From Syntrophaceae bacterium UBA2188 (lineage in GTDB: Bacteria; Desulfobacterota; BSN033; UBA1163): a stretch of 9,947 nt of DNA. The notes under the pieces are model-generated. The model was not told where the DNA came from. It saw nothing but the letters and a program-made list of their open reading frames with translations, and did no database searches. The stretch lies in NCBI GenBank assembly GCA_002327985.1, contig DCVM01000026.1:1-9947 (forward strand), given 5' to 3'. Positions 1 through 5,706 of this stretch are shown one piece after another. The position numbers were made by a program, and so were the translations under genes. Positions within the stretch are counted from its first letter, which is position 1. The number at the start of each line of letters is the position of its first letter.

Positions 1-137
1 CTTTTCTCCTGAAAGTTGGTTTGGTGGCGAGGATGCAAAATGGTAGGAAAGCCACAGAATTGGCCTACCAGCATTTTGGTATTTCCTATTCAGAATCAGG
101 GAGACAGCTTTCCTTTCCTACCCGGAAAAAACATTGA
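1..137 (+). CDS. ruvB: RuvB Holliday-junction branch-migration ATPase, C-terminal end (partial)
   Basis: The reading frame starting at position 3 is open from the window edge to a TGA at 135-137 and gives 44 residues. It begins FLLKVGLVARMQNGRKATEL and continues AYQHFGI, the typical end of the RuvB C-terminal winged-helix domain (family pattern: a 'GL/F-x-R-x-x-x-G-R-x-A-T-x-x-A-x-x-H-x-G-I' stretch). RuvB is the hexameric AAA+ motor that, with RuvA, drives branch migration of Holliday junctions in the cytoplasm. The Walker motifs lie outside the window. About 17 residues follow the conserved HFGI, a basic tail of ordinary length. The gene ends 99 nt before radC on the same strand, so the two may be cotranscribed. 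Identification rests on the short but characteristic tail. Confidence 0.82.
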   Translation, partial: FLLKVGLVARMQNGRKATELAYQHFGISYSESGRQLSFPTRKKH

Positions 138-191
138 TCTCCATTCCCAATTGATTTCTTTCCCCCAATTTAGTAGACTCTCACCAAATTT

Positions 192-208
192 AAGATTTTC
201 CAAATCTT
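192..208 (+). other. Stem-loop between ruvB and radC
   Basis: AAGATTT (192-198) and AAATCTT (202-208) form a perfect 7-bp stem with a 3-nt loop, 28 nt before the radC start. No T-run follows, so it is not a convincing terminator. It could be a minor mRNA structure in a ruvB-radC transcript or chance in AT-rich sequence. Confidence 0.25.
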
Positions 209-236
209 GGTCCGCCTTTATGTAGAGGCATAAGTA

Positions 237-938
237 ATGAAGCAACGAAATGAAAAAAAGTATAAGGGTATAAAGAATTGGCCTAAGTCAGAACGTCCCC
301 GTGAACTTTTGCTGGAAAAAGGGCCTGAGTTTGTATCTGATGCGGGACTGGTAGCAATACTTCTCCGCATTGGGATAAAAGGAAAAGACGCTGTTTCCTT
401 GGGTAGAGAGTTGATCAACCACTTTGGTGGTCTCAGGGGATTGCTTAATGCTAATAAGAAAGAGTTGGAAAAAATAAAAGGATTGGGACCTGCAAAGGTT
501 TCTCAATTGCTTGCGGCGACAGAGATTGCCAAGCGGCAACTAAAAGAGCAAATATTAGGCAAAACTACTATTCATGGGCCAGAAGATCTGATTGAATATC
601 TCTCCATGTCTATGGCAAATTTGAAAGAGGAAGTATTCAAGGTTGTTTATCTGAATAGTGCCAATGTCGTTTTAGCTGTTGAAGATTTGTTTAAAGGAAC
701 AGTTGATCAATCAGCAGTCTATCCAAGAGAGATAATAAAAAGAGCTCTTGAGTTGAATGCTTCAGGACTCATTTTTGTTCATAATCATCCTTCTGGTGAT
801 TTAAAACCAAGCAAAGATGATCTTTCCCTAAATCGAAAATTAATCGATGCCTGCCGGACAGTGAATCTCATGCCTTTAGATCATCTCATCATAAGCCAAT
901 CTGGTTATATTTCATTTAAAGATAAATTGTTAATTTGA
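237..938 (+). CDS. radC: RadC family protein (JAMM/MPN+ predicted metallohydrolase)
   Basis: This is a full-length RadC/UPF0758 protein of 233 residues, the usual family size. Residues about 14-100 form the N-terminal region (NWPKSERPRELLLEKG near 14-29), with a helix-hairpin-helix-like IKGLGPAK at 80-87. Residues about 105-233 are the JAMM domain. The metal-site signature is complete: HNHPSGD (H182, H184) with S192 and D195, and a candidate glutamate at 131-132. The fold resembles JAMM deubiquitinases. The historical link to DNA repair is not well supported and the real substrate is unknown. The ATG at 237 is the first possible start after an in-frame TAA at 231-233, and AGAGG (224-228) lies 8 nt upstream. 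It follows ruvB on the same strand and appears to belong to the resident chromosome rather than to the restriction locus. Confidence 0.95.
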   Translation: MKQRNEKKYKGIKNWPKSERPRELLLEKGPEFVSDAGLVAILLRIGIKGKDAVSLGRELINHFGGLRGLLNANKKELEKIKGLGPAKVSQLLAATEIAKRQLKEQILGKTTIHGPEDLIEYLSMSMANLKEEVFKVVYLNSANVVLAVEDLFKGTVDQSAVYPREIIKRALELNASGLIFVHNHPSGDLKPSKDDLSLNRKLIDACRTVNLMPLDHLIISQSGYISFKDKLLI

Positions 939-968
939 GTTTATAATCAATATAATTGATGTTAAACT
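938..968 (+). terminator. AT-rich stem-loop after radC, possible weak terminator
   Basis: Starting in the radC stop codon, AGTTTA (938-943) pairs with TAAACT (963-968). ATCAAT (946-951) pairs with ATTGAT (955-960) around a 3-nt loop, with a 2x2 internal mismatch between the two stems. It is placed as a terminator should be, but it is AT-only in strength and lacks a clear T-run, so termination would be weak. It separates the chromosomal radC unit from the restriction operon promoter. Confidence 0.35.
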
Positions 969-985
969 ATAATTTAAAATAATTA

Positions 986-1014
986 TTGACAATTCTTAAA
1001 ATTTGTATTATAAA
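986..1014 (+). promoter_or_regulatory. Sigma70-type promoter of the restriction-modification operon
   Basis: A perfect -35 hexamer TTGACA (986-991) is followed, after a 17-bp spacer, by TATAAA (1009-1014), five of six matches to the -10 consensus. Transcription would begin near 1020-1022, leaving a leader of about 30 nt before hsdM. The surrounding 939-1040 region is very AT-rich. The spacer holds an imperfect inverted repeat (989-1006) that could be an operator. No other promoter this good is visible before hsdR, so it may serve the whole operon. Confidence 0.7.
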
Positions 1015-1040
1015 TCCTCTGTTTTAAAAACCTCTATCTA

Positions 1041-1048
1041 AAGGTGAT
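1041..1048 (+). promoter_or_regulatory. Ribosome binding site deciding the hsdM start
   Basis: AAGGTGAT matches the 3' half of the extended Shine-Dalgarno sequence. The frame can start at GTG 1044, ATG 1047 or ATG 1053. The first two lie inside the binding site itself, so only ATG 1053 has workable spacing. The HsdM N-terminus beginning MANVSLEILK also fits the family. Confidence 0.65.
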
Positions 1049-1052
1049 GTTT

Positions 1053-2543
1053 ATGGCAAATGTAAGTCTGGAAATTCTGAAATCGCATCTCTGGGAATCG
1101 GCCAATATTCTCAGGGGCAGTATCGATCCCGCAGATTATAAAAATTATATATTTGGCCTTTTATTCTTAAAACGTCTCTCAGATGTTTTTGAAGAAGAGG
1201 CTGAAAGAATTGAAAAGGAAACAGGTAATAAAAAAGTAGCCTGGAATGATCCTGACGAACATGAGTTCTTTGTCCCAGAGACTGCGAGATGGGATCATAT
1301 CAAAACCCATACTCAGAATCTTGGTGAAATCCTCAACAAGGCCAATGATGCATTGGAGGAATCGAATACCACAACATTGGAAGGGGTGCTTACAGCGACG
1401 GACTTTAATGATAAGGATAGACTGCCAGATGTCATTCTTTCGAAGTTAATAGCCCATTTCTCGGAGATCCGTTTGCGAAATGAGGATCTAAGCGAACCAG
1501 ACATTCTTGGCCGAGCCTATGAATATTTGATTGGTCAGTTTGCTGATGATGCAGGAAAGAAGGGCGGGGAATTCTACACCCCGAAAGAAGTGGTCACTCT
1601 ATTAGTTGAGATATTGGATCCTCAGGAAAGAATGCGTGTCTGTGATCCGGCCTGCGGATCGGGAGGAATGCTCGTTCAATCCGTCTATCATCTCAGAGAG
1701 AAAGAACAGAATTCAAGAAACATCTCTCTCTTTGGTCAGGAGAGAAATGTAGGGACGTGGGCTATTTGCAAGATGAACATGTTGCTCCACGGTTTGAAGG
1801 ATGCCAGGTTGGAGAAAGGGGATACCCTGAGGGCACCAAAGATTCTTACCGAAAATGGGAAGCTCATGGGATTCGATATCGTGATTGCCAATCCGCCATT
1901 CTCTCTTAAGAACTGGGGCTATGAAGAAGCTCAGCATGATACCTATCGGCGCTTCAGGTTTGGCATCCCCCCTAAAGGTTATGGAGATTATGCTTTTGTC
2001 CAGCACATGATTGCCACATTAAATCCCAGAGGGCGCGCCGGAGTTGTGCTTCCTCATGGAGCACTGTTCCGTGGCGGTGCAGAGGGGAAGATTCGGAAGG
2101 GAATCCTGGAAGAGGATTTGCTCGAAGCAGTGATTGGGCTTCCTCCTAATCTCTTTTTTGGAACAGGTATCCCTGCTTGCCTGTTCATTATGAATAAGAA
2201 TAAGCCTAAGGAGCGCAAAGGGAAAGTTTTCTTTCTTTACGGAGCGAACGACTTCTTGGAAGGTAAAAACCAGAATAAACTCCGGAAAGAAGATATTGAA
2301 AAGATAGTTAGTGCTCATAGGGAATATAGATCTATTGATAAATATTGCCATCCCATATCCCTTGATGAGATACGAGCGAACGATTGCAACCTAAATATTA
2401 CTCGCTATATCGATGTGACCGAAGAGGAAGAATCCATCGATGTGCAGAAGGTTCTTAATGAACTGAACACCTTGAAATCGGAAAGATCTGTAATTGAAAA
2501 GAAGATGAATGATTTTTTAAGGGAGCTTGGATACCGAGTATAG
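1053..2543 (+). CDS. hsdM: Type I restriction-modification system methyltransferase subunit HsdM
   Basis: HsdM is the N6-adenine methyltransferase of a Type I RM enzyme. It uses S-adenosylmethionine, forms M2S1 with HsdS and protects host sites. At 496 residues from ATG 1053 it is of normal length. Residues about 5-140 are the helical HsdM N-terminal domain (SHLWESANILRG near 11-22). The catalytic Rossmann domain follows, with GEFYTP at 172-177, the SAM-binding motif I DPACGSGGM at 198-206, and the gamma-class adenine methyltransferase motif IV NPPF at 280-283. The C-terminus (about 460-496) is a charged helix likely to contact HsdS. No catalytic residue is missing, so it should be active. 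It is the first gene of the operon, just after a strong promoter, which lets modification precede restriction. The in-frame GTG at 1044 and ATG at 1047 are possible but less likely starts. Confidence 0.96.
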   Translation: MANVSLEILKSHLWESANILRGSIDPADYKNYIFGLLFLKRLSDVFEEEAERIEKETGNKKVAWNDPDEHEFFVPETARWDHIKTHTQNLGEILNKANDALEESNTTTLEGVLTATDFNDKDRLPDVILSKLIAHFSEIRLRNEDLSEPDILGRAYEYLIGQFADDAGKKGGEFYTPKEVVTLLVEILDPQERMRVCDPACGSGGMLVQSVYHLREKEQNSRNISLFGQERNVGTWAICKMNMLLHGLKDARLEKGDTLRAPKILTENGKLMGFDIVIANPPFSLKNWGYEEAQHDTYRRFRFGIPPKGYGDYAFVQHMIATLNPRGRAGVVLPHGALFRGGAEGKIRKGILEEDLLEAVIGLPPNLFFGTGIPACLFIMNKNKPKERKGKVFFLYGANDFLEGKNQNKLRKEDIEKIVSAHREYRSIDKYCHPISLDEIRANDCNLNITRYIDVTEEEESIDVQKVLNELNTLKSERSVIEKKMNDFLRELGYRV

Positions 2544-2563
2544 CGTCATTACTTTTTAGATAA

Positions 2564-2612
2564 CCCCTCACCCCATCCCTCTCCCCAAAGGGGAGAGGGG
2601 AAGGGTGAGGGG
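2564..2612 (+). repeat. GC-rich palindromic repeat, copy 1 (hsdM / nucleotidyltransferase junction)
   Basis: A near-perfect 49-nt palindrome. CCCTCTCCCC (2577-2586) pairs with GGGGAGAGGG (2590-2599) around an AAA loop. After a short mismatch, CCCCTCACCC (2564-2573) pairs with GGGTGAGGGG (2603-2612). The left arm is identical over 23 nt to 5575-5597. It resembles the small dispersed palindromic repeats of the 'CCCTCACCC...CTCTCCC' type seen in many bacterial genomes. In the transcript it would fold into a very stable hairpin. No T-run follows, so termination is not expected, but it may pause polymerase, stabilise the hsdM 3' end or guide RNA cleavage. Confidence 0.88.
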
Positions 2613-2616
2613 GGAG
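2609..2616 (+). promoter_or_regulatory. Repeat-derived Shine-Dalgarno for the nucleotidyltransferase gene
   Basis: The right end of the palindromic repeat runs into GGGGGGAG, ending 7 nt before the ATG at 2624. No other purine-rich site is available. The proximal Gs belong to the hairpin arm, so folding of the repeat could partly hide the site. Confidence 0.55.
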
Positions 2617-2623
2617 CCCAATA

Positions 2624-3223
2624 ATGTTCAAGAATCAAAAAGATGTTGAAACCATCCTGGGCGCTTTAGGAGAGCAGTTAAACCAGATAACCAAAGAGTT
2701 GTTTGAGCTTTTGGTTTGCGGAGGTTCTGCCCTCAATATTCTGGGCTTCACCGAAAGGGTTACGAGAGATGTGGATGTTCTTGCCTATGTGAAACGGGGA
2801 GATAAGGGAGAAATCTCCCTTACTAAAGCGAGTCCCTTAAGGCCGGAATTGTCCGAAGCAGCCGCAAAGATAGGGAGAGATTTTAATCTGCCAGACAATT
2901 GGCTCAATGCAGATCCTACTTCAGCAGTTGATTTGGGCCTTCCTGAGGGATTAATGGGCAGAGTAATAACTCTAAAATTTGGAAAGAAATTAATCATTGA
3001 TTTTTTAGGCCGTTACGATCAGGTTCATTTCAAGCTTTATGCTGCGGTTGATCAGGGTGCAGGGAAACACCTCGACGATTTATTAGCCTTAAAACCAACC
3101 TCCGATGAATTAGAATGTGCAGCACGCTGGACCATGACCCATGATGTCTCAGAAGGTTTCAAACAAAATCTGAAATCTTTAGTAAATTACTTGGGATTCA
3201 GATATGTTGCAGAAAGACTTTAG
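2624..3223 (+). CDS. Predicted nucleotidyltransferase, DUF6036/AbiEii-like (possible toxin-like partner)
   Basis: A 199-residue protein with the signature of the minimal nucleotidyltransferase superfamily. GGSALN (33-38) is followed by TRDVDV, whose D49 and D51 would bind metal, and D126 in IIDFLG is a candidate third carboxylate. KLYAAVDQGAGKHLDDLLAL (137-156) lines up by eye with the 'K-x-x-A...RD-x-x-D-L' segment of AbiEii-type transferases. The overall pattern (DWLNADPTSAVDLGLPEG near 91-109, FKLYAAVDQG, THDVSEGF near 172-179) fits the proteins named DUF6036, from memory of the family. Such enzymes may transfer NMPs to RNA or protein; AbiEii is the toxin of AbiE systems. Its actual substrate is unknown. 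It follows hsdM after a palindromic repeat and overlaps the next gene by 20 nt, so the pair is probably coexpressed. Fold is fairly certain, role uncertain. Confidence 0.8.
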   Translation: MFKNQKDVETILGALGEQLNQITKELFELLVCGGSALNILGFTERVTRDVDVLAYVKRGDKGEISLTKASPLRPELSEAAAKIGRDFNLPDNWLNADPTSAVDLGLPEGLMGRVITLKFGKKLIIDFLGRYDQVHFKLYAAVDQGAGKHLDDLLALKPTSDELECAARWTMTHDVSEGFKQNLKSLVNYLGFRYVAERL

Positions 3224-4247
3224 ATATTTATTTCTCGAAAATATTCTTAACTTCCTTTGGCGGCAGTGGTCTGCCCTTGGTGTTCTGGGTGAGGCGAGAA
3301 CCGAAGACCTATGGATAATTGATCCTGAACCTATGCTTCTCTTTACGCTTGAAATGGGTCGCTATGAGCCAAGACTTTTCGATGAAGCATTGGACTGGTT
3401 GGTTGTCAACGGAACGTGGATTGATCTTCAGCGGCTTCGAGGGATTCTTAGAGGGAAGGATGAAACAAGTATAAAATTAATTGGAGCAGTCGCAAAATTT
3501 CTTGTGCAGGAAAGTGATGAAAGAAAATGGCGAAATATTGCCAACTTTTGCAAATCCCAAATGCAAGAGAGTTCCGATAGTCGTGAATCTCTCTTTCTTA
3601 GTAAAGATGGAAAACGCTACCCCCCTTCGCCTGAGCCGGATTCATTCTTTCTCTCTTGTGGGTTTAATCGTCCCCAATTAACTGTCCGCCGTTTGACGAG
3701 GGAGGTACCGATCACTTCACAAAGAACTATTCGGTTCTTATTGCGTGCGCTTTTTGGTGTGGGTTCAAGGGCTGAGTGCCTGGTTTATCTCTTAACGAAT
3801 GACGGCGGTCATCCCTCCGAAGTGGCCAAAGCGATTGGCCTTTCTGTCCGGGGGACTCAGGATACTCTGATTGACCTTTCCCGATCCGGTCTGATTCTGA
3901 CCAGGGTGAAAGGCAAGAGGAAAATCGAATACTGGCTTTCCCATGAGCGATGGTGGGAATTTTTATCGAGAGGAAGCATAACAGAATTTAAGAAACCGAT
4001 CTGGCTTGATTGGATTTCCCTCTTTTCCGCACTTTCCAATGTCTGGGCCGCTCTGAATGAGATGAGCAAAGAGGGGATAACTGATTATATGAGGAGTTCA
4101 AAACTTAGAGACTCTATGGAAACAGTTGGTAATGAATTCTTAAAAAGTGGTTTGGATATCCCTCCAATTCCAGGAAGGAATATTGAATCAAAAGAATATG
4201 TGAAGGCATTTGAAACGTTTATCATCAAAGTCTTTGGTGAAAGATAA
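3204..4247 (+). CDS. Winged-helix protein paired with the nucleotidyltransferase (possible antitoxin or regulator)
   Basis: A 347-residue protein not firmly assigned to a named family. The clearest part is a winged helix-turn-helix at about 186-247. It runs GSRAECLVYLL, then EVAKAIGLSVRGTQDTLIDL, then SGLILTRVKGKRKIEYWLS, in the order of recognition helices and beta-wing seen in MarR/ArsR-like DNA-binding domains. The N-terminal 100 residues are helical (PEPMLLFTLEMGRYEPRLFDEALDWLVVNG near 41-70). The last 80 are mostly helical, without a signal peptide or membrane segment. The ATG at 3204 lies inside the nucleotidyltransferase gene, with GGGA 7 nt upstream. Its stop overlaps the hsdS start by one base. 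By analogy with AbiEi/AbiEii, where a winged-helix antitoxin partners a nucleotidyltransferase, it may restrain or regulate its partner. Here, however, the transferase comes first. It could instead regulate the RM operon. Both roles are inference. Confidence 0.7.
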   Translation: MLQKDFRYLFLENILNFLWRQWSALGVLGEARTEDLWIIDPEPMLLFTLEMGRYEPRLFDEALDWLVVNGTWIDLQRLRGILRGKDETSIKLIGAVAKFLVQESDERKWRNIANFCKSQMQESSDSRESLFLSKDGKRYPPSPEPDSFFLSCGFNRPQLTVRRLTREVPITSQRTIRFLLRALFGVGSRAECLVYLLTNDGGHPSEVAKAIGLSVRGTQDTLIDLSRSGLILTRVKGKRKIEYWLSHERWWEFLSRGSITEFKKPIWLDWISLFSALSNVWAALNEMSKEGITDYMRSSKLRDSMETVGNEFLKSGLDIPPIPGRNIESKEYVKAFETFIIKVFGER

Positions 4248-5569
4248 TGGCAGAGCAGGTAAGCAGTTTAAAAACCGGAATCAAATACAAAGACACCCCT
4301 ATTGGCAAAATCCCAGTGGATTGGGAAGTCAAAAGGCTTGAGGACACAGCAAATAACGAGAAGTATAGCTTTACCGGCGGCCCCTTTGGGTCTGATTTAA
4401 AAGAAGATAGCTACACGGATGATGGTGTAAGGGTAATACAGTTACAGAACATCGGAGACGGAAAGTTTCTCAATGCGTATAAAATTTTTACTTCAGAAGA
4501 AAAAGCGAATCAGCTTAAGAATTGTAATATTTACCCTGGGGACATAATTATTGCTAAGATGGCTGATCCAGTTGCAAGAGCCTGCATAATACCCGATGAA
4601 GATAAAAGATATCTGATGGCGTCAGATGGTATTAGATTATCAATTAATAAAGAAAAATATGATGTCAACTTTATGCTTTATGCAATTAATTCTCCTAATT
4701 TCAGAAAGAATGCAGAAAGCCATAGCACAGGGAGTACACGCCTTCGGATTGGTTTGACAGAGCTGAGAAATCTACTAATTGCTATTCCACCGTTGAAAGA
4801 CCAGAAAAAGATCGCTGAGATTTTGACGACTGTTGATGAGGCGATTGAGAAGACGGATCAGATTATTGAGAAGACTAAAGAGGCTAAGAAAGGTTTAATG
4901 CAGAGACTCCTCACCCGCGGCATCGGCCATAAAAGATTTAAAAAGACCGAGATCGGGGAGATACCCGCAGAGTGGGAGGTTGTAAAGATTGGGGGAATAA
5001 TATATCTTCAGGGTGGGTTCGCTTTCAAAAGTAGTGACTATAAAGAAAATGGTATTCCATTAATAAGGATAACAAATGTAAGTTATAGTGGAATCACGTT
5101 AAATGAATGTGTATACCTTCCTCTTTCTTTTGCTGGGAATTGTAAAAAATTTTTGGTTGAACCTGGAGATATACTTGTTGCTATGTCAGGTGCAACAACA
5201 GGGAAAGTAGGAGTTGTTTCAAATAAGGTTTTACCTGCTTTATTTAATCAGCGTGTTGGTAGGTTTGTGATTAAAGATTCAAATTTCATTACAAAATGCT
5301 ATTTAGCACAAATAGTATTAACGAAAAGGTTCAAAGAAGCCTTATTAACTGATGCAGCAGGGGGGGCACAGCCTAATGTTAGTGGTAAAAATATTGAAAA
5401 AATTATAATTCCTCTTCCTCCCCTCCCAGAACAAATGCATATAGCTGAGATTTTGTCTTCGGTTGACGAAGAAATCGAAAAAGAGACAAATCACAAAGAA
5501 CAATTAGAGGTATTGAAAAAAGGGTTGATGCAGGTGTTGTTGACTGGTAAGATTCGGGTGAGTGTGTAG
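4247..5569 (+). CDS. hsdS: Type I restriction-modification system specificity subunit HsdS
   Basis: HsdS directs the Type I complex to a bipartite DNA sequence. The 440-residue protein has the classic two-fold build: TRD1 about 22-180, central conserved helix 181-225, TRD2 about 239-390, distal conserved helix 391-435. The halves repeat each other: IPVDWEVKRL (22-31) versus IPAEWEVVKI (239-248), and KKGLMQRLLT (214-223) versus KKGLMQVLLT (424-433), the helices lying 210 residues apart. TRD1 ends in the familiar GSTRLRI motif, TRD2 in GGAQPNVS. The recognition sequence cannot be read from the protein. ATG 4247 overlaps the stop of the winged-helix gene by 1 nt, implying translational coupling. 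TRD2 DNA is very AT-rich (16 G+C in 60 at 5041-5100) next to the conserved region (32 in 60 at 4911-4970), which fits domain exchange. A run of seven G (5360-5366) codes for Gly372-Gly373. Confidence 0.95.
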   Translation: MAEQVSSLKTGIKYKDTPIGKIPVDWEVKRLEDTANNEKYSFTGGPFGSDLKEDSYTDDGVRVIQLQNIGDGKFLNAYKIFTSEEKANQLKNCNIYPGDIIIAKMADPVARACIIPDEDKRYLMASDGIRLSINKEKYDVNFMLYAINSPNFRKNAESHSTGSTRLRIGLTELRNLLIAIPPLKDQKKIAEILTTVDEAIEKTDQIIEKTKEAKKGLMQRLLTRGIGHKRFKKTEIGEIPAEWEVVKIGGIIYLQGGFAFKSSDYKENGIPLIRITNVSYSGITLNECVYLPLSFAGNCKKFLVEPGDILVAMSGATTGKVGVVSNKVLPALFNQRVGRFVIKDSNFITKCYLAQIVLTKRFKEALLTDAAGGAQPNVSGKNIEKIIIPLPPLPEQMHIAEILSSVDEEIEKETNHKEQLEVLKKGLMQVLLTGKIRVSV

Positions 5570-5574
5570 GAGCA

Positions 5575-5698
5575 CCCCTCACCCCATCCCTCTCCCCATC
5601 GGGGAGAGGGGGATCATTTTTATTTCCCTTAGCAGGGGAGATTGTTCTGGTTTTACCCCTTCTCCCTTTGGGGAGAAGGAAGGGATGAGGGGGGGGAG
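5575..5698 (+). repeat. GC-rich palindromic repeat, copy 2 (compound, hsdS / hsdR junction)
   Basis: A compound element with two hairpins. CCCTCTCCCC (5588-5597) pairs with GGGGAGAGGG (5601-5610) around ATC, and CCTTCTCCC (5658-5666) pairs with GGGAGAAGG (5671-5679). The outer ends are also complementary: CATCCCT (5585-5591) with AGGGATG (5681-5687), and the flanking C-rich and G-rich runs. The left arm 5575-5597 is identical to copy 1. It looks like a left half-unit and a diverged right half-unit separated by a spacer of about 47 nt. As RNA it would form a strong structure just before hsdR and may set the amount of restriction subunit made. No T-run suggests termination. Confidence 0.85.
5689..5698 (+). 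promoter_or_regulatory. Repeat-derived Shine-Dalgarno with an eight-G run before hsdR
   Basis: The repeat ends in eight consecutive G (5689-5696) followed by AG, ending 8 nt before the hsdR ATG at 5707. This is the only good ribosome site for hsdR. The homopolymer is prone to length change, and pairing with the C-rich left arm of the repeat could hide it. Confidence 0.5.
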
Positions 5699-5706
5699 TA
5701 GGCGAT

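Noticed and set aside
16..225. 69-residue open frame at the left edge
   Set aside because: It overlaps the RuvB C-terminal frame, which has clear family signature. The Pro/Ser/Phe-rich product has no recognisable pattern and no ribosome site.
1044..1052. GTG 1044 or ATG 1047 as the hsdM start
   Set aside because: Both fall inside the best Shine-Dalgarno match (AAGGTGAT, 1041-1048), leaving no room for ribosome binding. ATG 1053 is better placed.
1713..2351. Antisense open frames within hsdM
   Set aside because: They lie opposite the catalytic domain of an intact, well-recognised gene and show no family features.
2564..2612. Hairpin after hsdM as an intrinsic terminator
   Set aside because: The stem is strong but is followed by G-rich sequence and a gene start rather than a T-run. 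The same left arm is repeated at 5575, so it is a dispersed repeat.
2564..5698. Repeats as a CRISPR array
   Set aside because: Only two copies, 3 kb apart, with genes between them and no regular spacers.
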